Made by a program: the position numbers and the translations under genes
DNA from: Przewalskia tangutica
Taxonomy: Eukaryota; Streptophyta; Magnoliopsida; Solanales; Solanaceae
Direction: 5' to 3'
Assembly: GCA_029844215.1 (NCBI GenBank)
Contig: JAQGDG010000146.1
Coordinates: 245,387 to 309,386 of the forward strand
Length of the DNA: 64,000 bases
Notes under the pieces: model-generated
Databases searched by the model: none
The model's input: the letters and a program-made list of their open reading frames with translations, nothing else
What the model was told of the DNA's origin: nothing
In this document: piece by piece, positions 37,170 to 49,446 of the stretch
Position numbering within the stretch: the stretch's first letter is position 1
How the letters are laid out: every line of letters begins with the position of its first letter

Positions 37170-37485
37170 CTCCTAATGGCCCAAAATAAAACATCTTCCA
37201 AAATATCCACAATGGCCAAAATCTCAAAACAAAGTGGGCTCCTACAAAATCAGAATTTCTCCCTGGCCCCACGTGACCATTTCCAAAATAAAATTCCATA
37301 ATTCTAATATAATCAAAGAAGCCCAAATTCCAAACTGGGAACCCAATTCCCATCAACGAACATTTTTCTTTACAAAACCTAAACTTTTTCCGTGGAAAAA
37401 ATCACCTCTTTCTCCCTTTCCAATTTTCTCGTCAGGCTCGCACGCACGCCCTCGCATACATACCCTCGAGAATACGGGTATAACA

Positions 37486-37500
37486 TTCTCCTCCTTAGAA
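37486..37500 (-). other. Polypurine tract of element C
   Basis: TTCTCCTCCTTAGAA on the plus strand, i.e. a purine run on the minus strand ending right at the 3' LTR. The following AACATTCGCCC...GAATGTTCC inverted repeat is also present next to the D and B tracts. Confidence 0.75.
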
Positions 37501-38234
37501 ACATTCGCCCCGAATGTTCCTTCTCAAGACGGATATCGATGAAGTTCCTCTAACAAGTTGTCAACGCCACACCGCCACGAATAACACACGCTCTCTTCCT
37601 TCCTTACTCGCCGTGCCCTTCTCGAACACTTGAACTCTCCCAAGACGTACTCAAACTTCAGTCATTACTGCTCCCAAAATCTCCGAGTCACTACCTCCAA
37701 ACTTGGTCATCTTACTAACCTCAACTTCCTTAAGGCCATTCCCGCCTTTACGAACCGCTTCGTCGAACGCGCCCACGAACTCATACGATGGTTACCAAAA
37801 CTGGGCCTAGCACCTCGTGACTCGCCACTGGCGACCACCCGTAGCTGATCCCACCTTATCTGGGCACGGTTGACCCGTATCACGCCCTCAACCCGACCCA
37901 CAATCGCTGCCCACCCTCGCTCCCGACACGAACGATCCTCGCTAAATCACATCATGAAAGCTACCACTTCCATCTCACACTACCCATGGACTTATCACAC
38001 AAATAAAACCCACGTATACCACGACTCGATAAAGGTCAAACATAAAACGAATCTTTTACTCAAGACGACCTTACATCTAAGGTCTCAACCAGAATATTCT
38101 AAGGTTCATCATTCCTCACCCCGTGCTTACCCTTTTTCCCAACCGTGTTCCTAAATCACATTTTAGCACAAAGCTATCCGAACATAACACCTAACACATT
38201 AACATAACATCAAAACATACAAGCCTCTAGAGGG
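37501..38234 (-). other. Post-gag module of element C
   Basis: About 730 bp, non-coding. The GC-rich block at about 37800-37910 matches E (7890-8000) and F (22600-22700) on the opposite strand. No domain recognised. Confidence 0.6.
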
Positions 38235-39457
38235 TTAAGGATATACCTGGTTACCGCCCACTCTAATCGTAGTCCACCGCAGGCGCATAACTGTAGGCGC
38301 GCTAACCCGCCATCGATCCGCAGGTCGCGCTAAGCCGCCGCACTCTCCTATAAGCACGCCTTCGCCACGGCCCCGACGGCCGCAGTGAAGCAAGCACCAA
38401 AAAGGCGACATTCCCGATGATGTTTGCCACATCGCGCACACCGAGGGGGACGTGGAATCGTTGGCTAGAACCCATGATATTCGGAACTAAGCCCGAGCTC
38501 GACCAGCCCCGAATACCCCGAACGCCCCGACGATCGCGGGGACCACTCAGATCGTGGAGGTACATAACTAGATCGCCACCGAGGCGTTCGCCTAAAGTTA
38601 CCAAAGCGACTCGCCGCTCGCCCTCTTCTCGCGATCTCGCCATTCCGCCGACCTCTCCGCGCCTCACAACCTAGCGATGAAGCCAGATGCGGCAATGTCC
38701 ATGCCCGCCAAGAGCTACACCCGCATAAGCCTCGCCAAGTAATCGCCCACCGCGGACGAGCGTACTCGCCCTCCATATCGCCTACAACGGAACATACCGA
38801 GCTAATGAGTCGAACTCCACATTGTATTTCTAACCGCCCGCCCGCCCCGCTCAACGCCAAAAATCTGCTACCGAGCCTCTTCTCATCCGCGGGGCAAGAA
38901 ATGTGCAAGAAAAGCCTTGAGAACTCGCCCCATACGGCCGGAAGTGCATGCTCTTCCCGACAGCTCCCACGACCAAACTACCAATCGCAAGATCACGCAC
39001 TGATGCGAACCTAATACCACCGACTCGCTCGAGGCTCGATCACTTACGATCCGTCAGAGCTGCTTGATAAACTCCCCGAGGGTCGCCTCGCCTCTCGATC
39101 CATAGAACACCAAGTGCTACAACTCGTAAAGTCACGAGCCTCAAACCGCTCGCCGGGGTGAATCTACGGTGCTATCGGGCCGAATCGAATCGCCAGATTC
39201 AAATTATCTCATATCTCGCCACGACCACTCAAAGAATCGGGTCATCTCTTGTAACCCATCTCCTCCGCCTGCATCGGACCGAGGCTCAGTATCAGGTCTC
39301 AGCAGCATCGCCGCGCTCTAAACTCACTGGGCCGGGCGGCGCTACAAAACCCGCTGTCAAGCACAACTCGTATCGCCCGGCTCGCGCTCGCATTCTCAGA
39401 TCTCACTAGCAGCACTCACGCTTTGCCCTTCTCGGGCACCGCCGCCACGCGAGGCAT
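38235..39457 (-). pseudogene. gag relic of element C
   Basis: Start at the ATG complement 39455-39457, stop TAA at 38235-38237 after '...QVYP', about 408 codons as in E. Zinc-finger-like residues are visible at about 38340-38430 across two frames: a CA.C...H...CR segment, then a CF/CL..C...GH-like segment. These fit the double knuckle of plant Ty3 gag (C.RCGK.H.GEC followed by CF.CG..GH). The capsid region near 39050-39150 has the degenerate FI...DP-type text shared with A and D. Frameshifts are frequent. The overlapping plus-strand frames (38417-38674, 38805-39014, 39158-39409) are shadows. It would supply particle protein but no enzymes. Confidence 0.7.
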
Positions 39458-39643
39458 AATCGTAAAATGAAACACATCGTAGGGGTCCAACTTACAACTC
39501 ACTTTCTAAGGCACGATCTTAGAAGGAGAAGAATAGAAACCAATCCTACATGTCTTATAGCCTCGATTATAGATGTGGTGCACAACACACCGATAATCAA
39601 GACTCTACTAGACACTGGCTCAGACACTTTCCGAGGACTAATC

Positions 39644-39655
39644 GCTCGATACCAC
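39644..39655 (-). other. Primer binding site of element C
   Basis: Minus strand GTGGTATCGAGC directly after the 5' LTR end; initiator tRNA-Met type, with the CAG reduced to CG. Confidence 0.7.
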
Positions 39656-40299
39656 TTTGTAACGCCCAACTCGGCCCATCGTGCCTTACCCCGGCACCCT
39701 AGTGATACAACATCGAGAAAACCAGCGGAAAATAAAACACGAGTCATGAAACAAGAGATATAATAATAAAGCAACCAAAACGGCCTTCAGATATACATAA
39801 AACCCGAATAAGCTTTAATCCTTTACAACCCCGCCACAACAAAGATTACATGCACTCTAAGATTTACAACGATCGTGACGGACAGTGGCCTCGCCATACC
39901 CCTCGAATGTACAAGAACCTACAACTCAGTGGAAACACATACCAAAAGATAAGCCTCCGAGAAACGGAGCTTCCCACTACGCTGAATCAGGATCCTATGA
40001 GCGAGGATTCACGACCGATGTACTTCTACCGCAGATGAACGCAGCTTCAAGGAGGTCAAGACAAGAGGTACCAAGTATGTGAAATCAGAAAATATCAGAA
40101 ATGAAATCATAATAGTCTAGATAAAGCAGAGACATGTATGATAACCAAACTACGCCACAACATAATAGCGCCATGTCAAGCCGTGGACTCACGCCTCTAG
40201 TCATCCTCATGCCTGGAACTCTTTCCTCACCGCCAGCCCAGGTACAAATCATGTGATACGATAATGTGTCTCGCCCATCTTATGGACCCAATATAGAAA

Positions 40300-40555
40300 C
40301 GTGTGGAATACATTCTTTAATGAACCGTAGTCGTGAATACATTCCTGATGAACCGTAGTCAAGTGAAATACATTCCTGATTAACCAGAGTCAAGTGAAAT
40401 ACATTCCTGATGAACCTAATCAAGTGAGATACATTCCTGGATGAACCCAGTAATCAAGTGAGATACATTCCTGATGAACCTAATCAAGTGAGATACATTC
40501 CTGATGAACCGGTGAATCAAGCTGAGATACATTCCCTGACGAACCTGTAGTCGAG
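40300..40555 (-). repeat. ~31-33 bp tandem array in C 5' LTR
   Basis: About eight units of GATACATTCCTGATGAACC plus a TCAAGTGA spacer, like 34700-34940. Confidence 0.8.
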
Positions 40556-42775
40556 TGAACACAGATTTGCACAACAAGGCTATCACACGCTACATGGCCA
40601 AGTTTCATAACAATAAGCATAAGCAAGTTACACACAACTCAAGGTACTTCCATTTTATGACAAAGTCCGGTTTTAACCCTAAAGTACTACATACGCTAAG
40701 TCCTTTTTAAAAGAGATACATTCCTTTTATAAAAGTCACCCGATACCCGTAGTATAAAACTAGAGTGATTCACATTATTAAGTAAAACTGTAACACTTTC
40801 TTTTAAACTCAAGTACCAACATTCTTTCCTAAAGTTCCTGGCTTGCCTAATTACAAATGCTCAAGTTCCTCATTTTAGAAAAGGTTTCAGAGTCCATAGT
40901 TTTAACTTTAAAGCATAATTCTCCTTAAACGCTTTGAGAAACATATGTCTTATATGTGAGTAAGTTATTCTTGTTTATAATCAATCTTATTAAGCAGCCA
41001 TGATCTAGAAATGTAATATCATTTTGTCTCATCTAGCTTCTATGCAGATGGAGGTTTTTACCGGTTTTAATAATACTTCATTAGTCAATACATTTTCCTT
41101 TATTAACGCCGCAGTTGGTTTGTCGATACACATTCCGATTCAAATCAAGAACGCTCTAAGCCGCTATACCTAACTTCCCATAAAGCTAGTATAACTCTTA
41201 AGCTTTCAAAACCCAAGTACTACTCATTCTTTCAAAACGATTCATAAATCTTTGAAATACTTCAAGTTCTTTATTAACACATATCAAGCCGCTTATTATT
41301 CAAATCGCCACCTTTAAAACCACAAGGTATTTGCTTATTCACATAAAGCTATTATAACCGACTTCCCATAAAGCCGTTATAACACTTTATGTTTTAAACC
41401 AATCAAATACATTTAGCACACGTACGCTCACCGCATTACATAGTTCACACATATCATGCTAGAAGAGATAGGAAGAGGTTCACATACCTCGCGACGATTA
41501 TCGACTAATAGCAAAACGCCCAAGTACCTTCAAACCGCTTGCTACTCCTTAAGTCAAGTAGATCACGCCATACGTAGTACTTCAACCCATGTGAGGCCAC
41601 AAGGCGCCTATTAACATTCTAGATCTCAACGCGGAATATTCTATAGAAAATTCGAAGACTCTCCCGCCACAACTAATCTCTCTCTCTATCAAGGCCGGCT
41701 ACCTAGCCAACCAGTGGGGGTTTGCACGCCTAACCTGACGCGGTACAATTCTACCCACGAATGCTACACAAGTCTATCAGAATACCCCCATGTAATTACG
41801 CTTCTCTTTATTAAAATTCGTGCTTAAGTCAAAAGACATCAGACAACTATGTTCAATTCTATATATAGTATACTTCAACTATATATTCCAACAACATGTA
41901 ATTTCCAATTACAATAAGGTCAAGATATTTACCCCGATAAGCCCAAAATTTTCCAAGTTATAAGTCGCTTCCCGAACAAGGTTTAGCTCCTACTCCGTGC
42001 GCCCAAACGCTCCAAGAAACCCTGTAGTTGTCTACACAACTTCTACTTAATACTTCAACAACGGTGAAGATTTTCCTTAGTGGTTTCGCTTAGTGGCAAA
42101 GGAAAGTATAATCGTGATTTTCCGGTTCTAATGATGTAGGGTACCTGGAGAGTACTACAAGGTATTTGGCTAAAGTATTTTGGGCATTACAACAATACTT
42201 GTATACATTTCTACCATGGTAGTATTTCACTAGCACAACTAGGCAGTGGGTTACTCCTGCCAGTGGCACCACAAAAAGTGGGGAGAGGGACTCTTCTCGC
42301 CAAAGGCCACAAGTGAGGAGGAGGAGAGGCTTAGGACGAGCCACAAGAGTGAGTGAGGGATTTCAAGACTTAGACAAAGCTGAGGAGTGAATGAATAAGT
42401 CTTCACAAGTGAGGGTATTTATAGCCAAACCAAAGGCCAACCAATGGCCAAGATCAAGCCATGTGCAAGGCAAGTGTAAGGCCAAGATCGCCAAGTGCAC
42501 CCTAGTCCCTACTCCTTAAAACCTCACAAATATCTACCAAAAATATCTTCCCACTTGACACCCTAAACGCCCAAGCGCCAAACCGCCCACTTGTTTCAAT
42601 GCGAGGGTGACACATGCCACCCTCCCGCTGGTCCAAAATGTTCCGCCGCCGAAAAATCCGCAAAATACAAAACGACATAGCCGGAATTTTCCCTCGCAAG
42701 TTATGTAAAACGCTTCAAAAAACGACTCTAACCAAAGGCCAGGCACAAATGTCAATTCTCCAAGCCATTTAGGCG

Positions 42776-42791
42776 GGTGACACGTGTCACC
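42776..42791. promoter_or_regulatory. G-box palindrome in C 5' LTR U3
   Basis: The same perfect 16-bp palindrome as 37154-37169. It lies upstream, on the minus strand, of the TATA motif near 42420. Confidence 0.6.
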
Positions 42792-43113
42792 TCCTAATGG
42801 CCCAAAATAAAACATCTTCCGAAATATCCACAATGGCCAAAATTCAAAACAAAGTGGGCTCTACAAAACCAGAATTTCTCCCGTGGGCCCCACGTGACCA
42901 TTTCCGAAAATAAAATTCCATAATTCTAATATAATCAAAGAAGCCCAAATTCCAAATCTGGGAACCCAATTCCCATCAACGAACATTTTTCTTTACAAAA
43001 ACCGGAAACTTTTTCCGTGGAAAAAAAATCACCTCTTTCTCCCTTTCCAATTTTTTGTCGTGCTCTCGTACGTACGTCCTCGCATACATACCCTGAGAAT
43101 ACGGGGTATAACA

Positions 43114-43118
43114 CTTAT
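43114..43118. repeat. Target-site duplication of element C, right copy (CTTAT)
   Basis: It matches 34051-34055. Confidence 0.88.
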
Positions 43119-43644
43119 CAAGGCACACATAGAATAATTCTCAATTAAACAGGACAAAGTACTTATCAAGGCATACATAGAATAATTCTCAATTAAACAT
43201 GCCAAAGTACTTATCAAGGCACACATAGAATAATTCTCAATTAAACAAGCCAAAGTACTTATCAAGGCACCCATAGAATAATTCTCAATTAAACAAGCCA
43301 AAGTACTTATCAAGGCACACATAGAATAATTCTCAATTAAACAGGACAAAATACTTATCAAGGCACACATAGAATAATTCTCAATTAAACAGGCCAAAGT
43401 ACTTATCAAGGCACACATAGAATAATTCTCAATTAAACATGCCAAAGTACTTATCAAGGCACACATAAAATAATTCTCTATTAAACAGGCCAAAGTACTT
43501 ATCAAGGCACACATATAATAATTCTCAATTAAACAGGCTAAAGTACTTATCAAGGCATACATAGAATAATTCTCAATTAAACATGCCAAAGTACTTATCA
43601 AGGCACACATAGAATAATTTTCAATTAAACAGGCCAAAGTACTA
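43119..43644 (-). repeat. 48-bp array in B left LTR, second part (about 11 copies)
   Basis: It continues the array interrupted at 34055. The two parts total about 787 bp, or 16.4 units, against 792 bp in the other B LTR. The period is a multiple of three, so one minus-strand frame stays open (211 residues at 43029-43664, unit like STLACLIENYSMCALI); not considered a gene. Confidence 0.9.
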
Positions 43645-45810
43645 CGTACGTACATTCTTTTCAAAAGACTCCTTTTTTATGTAAAACCCCAAGATACTAA
43701 CACCCGTGGTATCAAGGTGTGTCTATTTTTCAAAGTAAGTTACTACACTTTTAGAAAACTCATTTCAAAGCTTGGAATCAAGTAACTTCAAATTTTCACA
43801 ATCTAGGCAACTTATGTCTAATAATCAAAATAGACAACTTTCTTAACCTTCCATAAAGCCGTTATAACCAACTTCCCATAAAGCCGTTATAACCCTTTAT
43901 GGTTTTAGACATATTCATTCCTTTTTATAACCAAGAGACTTATACTTAATACCAAGTATCACATACTTACAAATCAAGTTTCTTCTACTTAAATCATGTC
44001 ATTTCTCCTCTTTTAAAACAATTAAGTACATCACCCTTCGACTCTAAAGTCATTATAACAACCCTTAGGTTTTGGAACTAAGGCACTAGCCAAAATATTT
44101 GGAAACCCCTTCCTTTTCAAGACTCTATGTACTTCAAGAAAAATACTTTCACTTTTAAGAATCCAAACTCCACTAAGGAAATGGATTATACAACTTACAA
44201 TTTAAACATCAAAGTACAATCAAGGAAGTACATAGAACAAATTCTATTTTAGGCAATCCAAATACAACCAAGGAATGGATCATTTAAGGAGTAGGACATA
44301 CTTTCTTTATCTTAAGGAATCATGCTAAGAGAGATAGTTCACATACCTTTCGGCTAAATCCACAAGCTGCCGAATACGCCGCACGTAGGTTGTCAACCTA
44401 TAATGGTCACAACAAGACTATCAACTTATAGTCTCTAACGAGAATAACACTAAGTATACGGCCTCTAATTCTACGGAAAATCAAAAGACTTCCTTTTTTC
44501 TACTCACTTTGCCACCTTTTCAAGGCCGAATACACAACCAACACGCCACATTTAAGGCTCAAAACAACAAGCAAACCAAAGGGATTACACGCCTACAATA
44601 CGTAAAATTCCGCCCCACAATTAATAATGAAGTCCCATGTTCAAGCCATTCTCGCCAACAACAACTCAACACAAGTCCTTTCCAATTCTTTTTCAATTCC
44701 AAGTTCTAAGGTCTAACATGTTATATAGCCATAAACAACTTCAACAACTACAATTTCCCTCTTTATACAACATGCGACGACTTAAACTAATAATCGACTT
44801 GAATTGTAATCTTAAAGCTAACCATGCTAGTTTTCGGATTAGGGTTCCAATAGCCAATAAACTTATCCAACTTCATACTATATAACTAATGCTTGATAAT
44901 ATCCATAGCTACAACAATAAGTAAGTCTTAACTACTAAAACGACAAAATTTATACCTTTATAAGCCCTTAAAATTTCCGAGATTCAAAGTCGCGCCTTAG
45001 CAATTCTTAGCTTCTTTCCTTAGGTTCCAATCCGCCCAAGCACTCCTTAGAAGCCTATGAAGAACTCATCTTCAAGTTCCAACTTCAAAGTCAAGAACTC
45101 CTTAAGTTTCGCTATACTAACGTAAAAACACCGCTTTTTCCGAAATATTTCTATCGAGATATCCTTATAATACTCTTAGAACCTTGGGTTTAAGTCTTGT
45201 GAATTATGGATCACAAACCAAATTTTTTGCAAGGATAAATAGTGAACCCAGAGCAACATGTGAAGAACAACAATGTGTGATTTTTCTAAGTGTTAGAAGA
45301 CCTTGTCTTGCACTAGGATAGTATATAAAACACATCGAGGGCTTAGATTAACACACTTGTGTGGATTGATGAGGATCATTAATTAAATAGCCAAGTGGAC
45401 AAGTCGACTTGGTCAATATTATCAAGCTTCAAGACTTGATCTTTCACGGTCAATGACCATTTTAGCCTTGCAAAATTTTCGACCAAGACCACGTGGTGGA
45501 GGTAACACGTGTCGCCTCTCTCATTCGCTCCATAAAATTCAGAACCCTCGTGGGCCCCACAAAACGTAAAATTCCTCGGGTGGGCCCCACGTGACCAAAT
45601 CCGCAAAAATAAATTTCCATAAAGTTAATAAGTTCCATACTCTTCAAATAATGTATTTTGAGAATCTAATTCTCCTCTACGAACATTTTTCCTTTCCGAC
45701 GCTCTAAGATTTTTCTTCGGAAAAACAATTCTTCCTTTCGTACTAATTTCCTAGTCTTGATTCCTTACATACATTCTCTTATACATGTCCTGGACTTACG
45801 GGATGTAACA

Positions 45811-45825
45811 TTCTTCCCCCCCTTA
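45811..45825 (-). other. Polypurine tract of element B
   Basis: TTCTTCCCCCCTTAG on the plus strand, a G-rich purine run on the minus strand abutting the LTR. Repeated at 51624 beside the second LTR. Confidence 0.7.
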
Positions 45826-46439
45826 GAAACATTCGTCCCCGAATGTTCTTAGTCGGTTGTCCAGCTATACAAACTCCGACATAAACTCTATACTATGCCT
45901 CAATCAAAACTGCACAAGACCAACGATGCCACACATGGCCACCACAACATACGTAAACATATCAATGGACCTTCCGTCCGCGACCCCTTCTCACAAAACT
46001 CAAAGGTTACAGTCTTCTCAAACACGGGATCCTTAGAGGTTCCTTTCTTCTCTTACTTGTCATACTTTCTCGTACTTTCAAACTTATCTAGTATACGTAC
46101 AAAATCTCAAATATTGATTCTGTTTCAAATCCTCGATTACTATCCAAACTTGTCCATTATGTTACTTGAATTTCCGCTAAGGCTCTTCTCACCCTATCCC
46201 CTATTCACTAGAGGTTTGTCACATAGGTCGAAGTATTTCTACTGCATATCATTCTTCCCTATCGTCTTACACTATTATGGGGTAATTACAACTTATGAAC
46301 TCTACACAACTATAGTCTCAGTTCACTTATCATTCTTGTCAACATTCATAACTTTTCACTTTACTAATCAAAGTATTCCTACTTCTGGGGGTACTATCAC
46401 TTACAACTGCTAGCAATAAAGGGAAAACATATACGCTTA
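45826..46439 (-). other. Post-gag module of element B
   Basis: Non-coding by inspection. The ACATTCG...CGAATGT inverted repeat next to the purine tract is shared with C and D. A 172-residue plus-strand frame (45895-46413) runs antisense to the element; it has no recognisable domain and I do not support it as a gene. Confidence 0.45.
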
Positions 46440-47277
46440 GGTAAAATCTGAATCTATCAATGCACATATGATTCAAAAGAATCGAATATACCAGAACCCC
46501 ACGCGATGTCGCCTCGATCCTCGCCCCGTAGTCACGCTATCTCTCGCGTTCAAGGACCGCCAGAACTATAAACTCCACTCGACTTCTACCACGACCGGCC
46601 GACATCTCAACACCCCGCTCGGGGACGCATAACCGCGAGGAAAGGTAACCAACCATCGGCTCATAGCCGAGCCACCTTACGGTTTTTCTAACAGATATTC
46701 TCACTTCAGGCCCTGACGGTCACAATAATAGAACACTGTGTTATGACGGCATTTCTCAAATGACGCTTACTACATTTGAAACACTGGGAATATGTGGCTC
46801 GATCGAGAAAATCCTCTCGCCTTTGAGAACCTCGACCGGAGCTCTGACCGCTCCTAAATACTTTCAGGATCATATCTCCCACCGTGAGCTGCGGGTATGT
46901 ACCGTAGGCTGGGATGAATATCTCACTCACGCGAGGTCCGTCCAAAACTCACCGGATAACCAACCGGCCCAGCCTCTTACGCCGATCACCGCCGCCTCTA
47001 CCTCTCAGACACCCGCCTGCGGCCGGCCGAATAACCTCCTCGCTGATGAAACCGTAGCACCGCTTATCTTGGTCAATAACATAACTTCTTCCTCATGACC
47101 CTATAGTCTTCTCCTAATCGAGAAACCGGAGGCTCGTGCCGCCTCAAAACTCGCGCAAAAGAACTCGCCGATCGCGAACAACATCCAGATACCCGGGCAT
47201 ACGCCCTATCAACTCTCGAGTCGACTAGTAGCTCTCGCTACTTCTTTGCCCTTCTCGGCCGCTGTTCCTCGAGGCAT
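46440..47277 (-). pseudogene. gag relic of element B
   Basis: Start at the ATG complement 47275-47277, equivalent to the other gag starts. A clear zinc-knuckle region lies at about 46700-46800 on the minus strand: QCFKC.KRHL, then C and H residues, then in another frame CDRQG, matching the CFKCGKxHxGEC...C..CxxxGH double knuckle. Only about 840 bp separate start and the last gag-like text, so the capsid region is partly deleted. The 112-residue plus frame at 46760-47098 is a shadow. No pol follows; sequence passes into the post-gag module. Confidence 0.65.
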
Positions 47278-47459
47278 AATCAGAATACAAAATTACGCTG
47301 AGAGGAATTATCTTACTAACACACTCATGGCATGATCTTAGAGTGAGAAGAATAGAAACCAACTTTAAATGTCCCGTAGCCTCCGCTTACGGGCGTGGCG
47401 CGCAACACACCGATAATCAAGACTTTACTAGACACGGCCTCAGACATTCCGAGGACCGA

Positions 47460-47472
47460 TCGCCTGATATAA
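47460..47472 (-). other. Degenerate primer binding site of element B
   Basis: TCGCCTGATATAA-type on the plus strand, i.e. TTATATCAGGCGA on the minus strand. It corresponds to TAGTATCAGGCGA in D. Confidence 0.5.
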
Positions 47473-48129
47473 CTCACATGCCCCGAACCCCGAAGCCTGG
47501 ATCGTGCCCTACCGGGCACCCTTCTACCTTAACAACACAAGTAAATCGGGAAATTAAATAACACCTTTTTTTTTTTTAAAACCAACATACGATAAGGGCA
47601 AAGCCGATAAGGCTGCCATAATATACATAAACAAAAGACACTACACCGTATACGAGTCCAATCCTACATATGAATACACTTCTAAGAGTTTTATATCAGA
47701 CATGACGGACAAGGCCCCACTGCATCCATAACTGCATAAAAGCCTGCATCAAGGAACTATACCAAAAAGATAAACTCCCAATGCAGGAGCTATCCAAAAC
47801 TCGAGCAGGTCCTACACCGCAGATCACCAAATCACAGACCTAAACTCGCAGATGAACGCAGCTTCCAAGGAGGTCAAGACAAGAATGTACTGCGCATGTG
47901 AAATATTGGCATCAGAATGAAATCATAACAACTAAACAAAACAGAGACATGATGATAGCCAACCTACAAGATACAATACATAAGCCATATATCAAGTCGT
48001 GGACGATGCCCTCAAAGTCACTACTCAAATATAACTAGTGGTCTCACGCCCATAATATCAACCATGCCCGTGGAATCCTTTCTCACTGCCGGCAGTCCAT
48101 GATATTACAATATAACACCAATAAGCATA

Positions 48130-48540
48130 TCCAAGGAGTATCCATCGTGGTCGCACGCCCGAATCCCACATCGATAAGCATGACCACGGTATACAAACAA
48201 CCGGAATCAAACCCGCCCCGTCACACGCCTAATCCCACATCGTATAAGATGTCCAGGAGTATCCTCATGGTCGCACGCCAAGATCCCACATCGTGATAAG
48301 TATGACCATAGGTATCCTCGCGGCCGCATGCCCCAAGATCACACATCGATAAGCATGACCGTAGGTAACACAAACAACCGAATCTAACCCGACTTCGGTC
48401 ACATGCCCCTAATCCCACATCGATAAGCATGTCCGCGAGTATCCCTCGTGGTCGTATGCCCCGGAATCCCACATCGTATAAGCATGACCATGGGGTAACA
48501 CAAATAATGGAAGCATACCCGTGGAATCCCACATCACTGC
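48130..48540 (-). repeat. ~50-65 bp tandem array in B right LTR
   Basis: Counterpart of 33300-33690, with CCCACATCG cores at irregular spacing. Confidence 0.75.
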
Positions 48541-48654
48541 CGATACGTCCAAGTAAACTACAACAAGACAGCCGACCCTCCAACCGAGAGTCGCGGCAAC
48601 GTAATAAAACATAATACTTGTACTCAAATGCTATCACCAGCACACATTGGCAAT

Positions 48655-49446
48655 TCTCAATTAAACAAGCCAAAGTACTTATCAAGGCACCCATAGAATA
48701 ATTCTCAATTAAACAAGCCAAAGTACTTATCAAGGCACCCATAGAATAATTCTCAATTAAACAAGCCAAAGTACTTATCAAGGCACACATAGAATAATTC
48801 TCAATTAAACAGGCCAAAGTACTTATCAAGGCACACATAGAATAATTCTCAATTAAACAGGCCAAAGTACTTATCAAGGAACACATAAAATAATTCTCAA
48901 TTAAACAGGCCAAAGTACTTATCAAGGCACACATAGAATAATTCTCAATTAAACAGGCCAAAGTACTTATCAAGGCATACATAGAATAATTCTCAATTAA
49001 ACATGCCAAAGTACTTATCAAGGCACACATAGAATAATTCTCAATTAAACAAGCCAAAGTACTTATCAAGGCACCCATAGAATAATTCTCAATTAAACAA
49101 GCCAAAGTACTTATCAAGGCACACATAGAATAATTCTCAATTAAACAGGACAAAATACTTATCAAGGCACACATAGAATAATTCTCAATTAAACAGGCCA
49201 AAGTACTTATCAAGGCACACATAGAATAATTCTCAATTAAACATGCCAAAGTACTTATCAAGGCACACATAAAATAATTCTCAATTAAACAGGCCAAAGT
49301 ACTTATCAAGGCACACATATAATAATTCTCAATTAAACAGGCCAAAGTACTTATCAAGGCATACATAGAATAATTCTCAATTAAACATGCCAAAGTACTT
49401 ATCAAGGCACACATAGAATAATTCTCAATTAAACAGGCCAAAGTAC
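48655..49446 (-). repeat. 48-bp array in B right LTR, uninterrupted (about 16.5 copies)
   Basis: Same unit as in the left LTR. Unit variants (CACCC early, ATAAAATAAT at unit five, ATATAATAAT near the end) follow the same order as in the split left array. Confidence 0.92.

Larger units (their letters stand above)
34056..37485 (-). repeat. Element C 3' LTR
   Basis: In plus coordinates it starts TGTAACGCTCAACCC and ends GTATAACA. It contains a tandem array at 34700-34940, a TATA-type tattTATAGCC near 36799-36806, a near-palindrome GGTGACACATGTCACC near 36990, and the perfect 16-bp palindrome GGTGACACGTGTCACC at 37154-37169 holding a G-box. The short frames in 34535-37356 are non-coding LTR sequence. 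Confidence 0.88.
34056..43113 (-). mobile_element. Element C: complete gag-only long-LTR Ty3/gypsy element
   Basis: On the minus strand: 5' LTR 39658-43113, primer site, gag, post-gag module, purine tract, 3' LTR 34056-37485. The LTRs are about 3.43 and 3.46 kb and highly alike. The internal region is 2172 bp. It is bounded by CTTAT. No pol motif can be found. It is the same subfamily as E: the U3 text, GC-rich post-gag block and gag ending all match. It is inserted in the 48-bp array of B's left LTR, so it is younger than B. Confidence 0.9.
39658..43113 (-). repeat. Element C 5' LTR
   Basis: Collinear with 34056-37485 throughout. Tandem array at 40300-40555, TATA-type motif near 42416-42424, near-palindrome near 42605, perfect G-box palindrome at 42776-42791, end GTATAACA at 43113. 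Confidence 0.88.
32639..45810 (-). repeat. Element B left (3') LTR, interrupted by element C
   Basis: Plus-strand start TGTCATGCCCAACCC at 32639; end GGATGTAACA at 45810 (minus-strand start TGTTACATCC). Element C plus one target duplication (34056-43118) interrupts it inside the 48-bp array. The rest (32639-34055 and 43119-45810) is collinear with 47473-51623. It includes repeats around CCCACATCGATAAGCATG (33300-33690), a TATATAAAA-type promoter motif near 45322 and GGTAACACGTGTCGCC at 45501-45516. Confidence 0.8.

Noticed and set aside
43029..43664. 211-residue minus-strand reading frame
   Set aside because: Same 48-bp array, and its far end runs across the element C insertion boundary.
45895..46413. 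172-residue plus-strand frame with hydrophobic stretches
   Set aside because: Antisense to the post-gag region of B, no recognisable domain or partner, and AT-rich composition gives hydrophobic residues by chance.
48130..49446. CRISPR array
   Set aside because: The repeats are contiguous tandem units without unique spacers, in plant LTR sequence.
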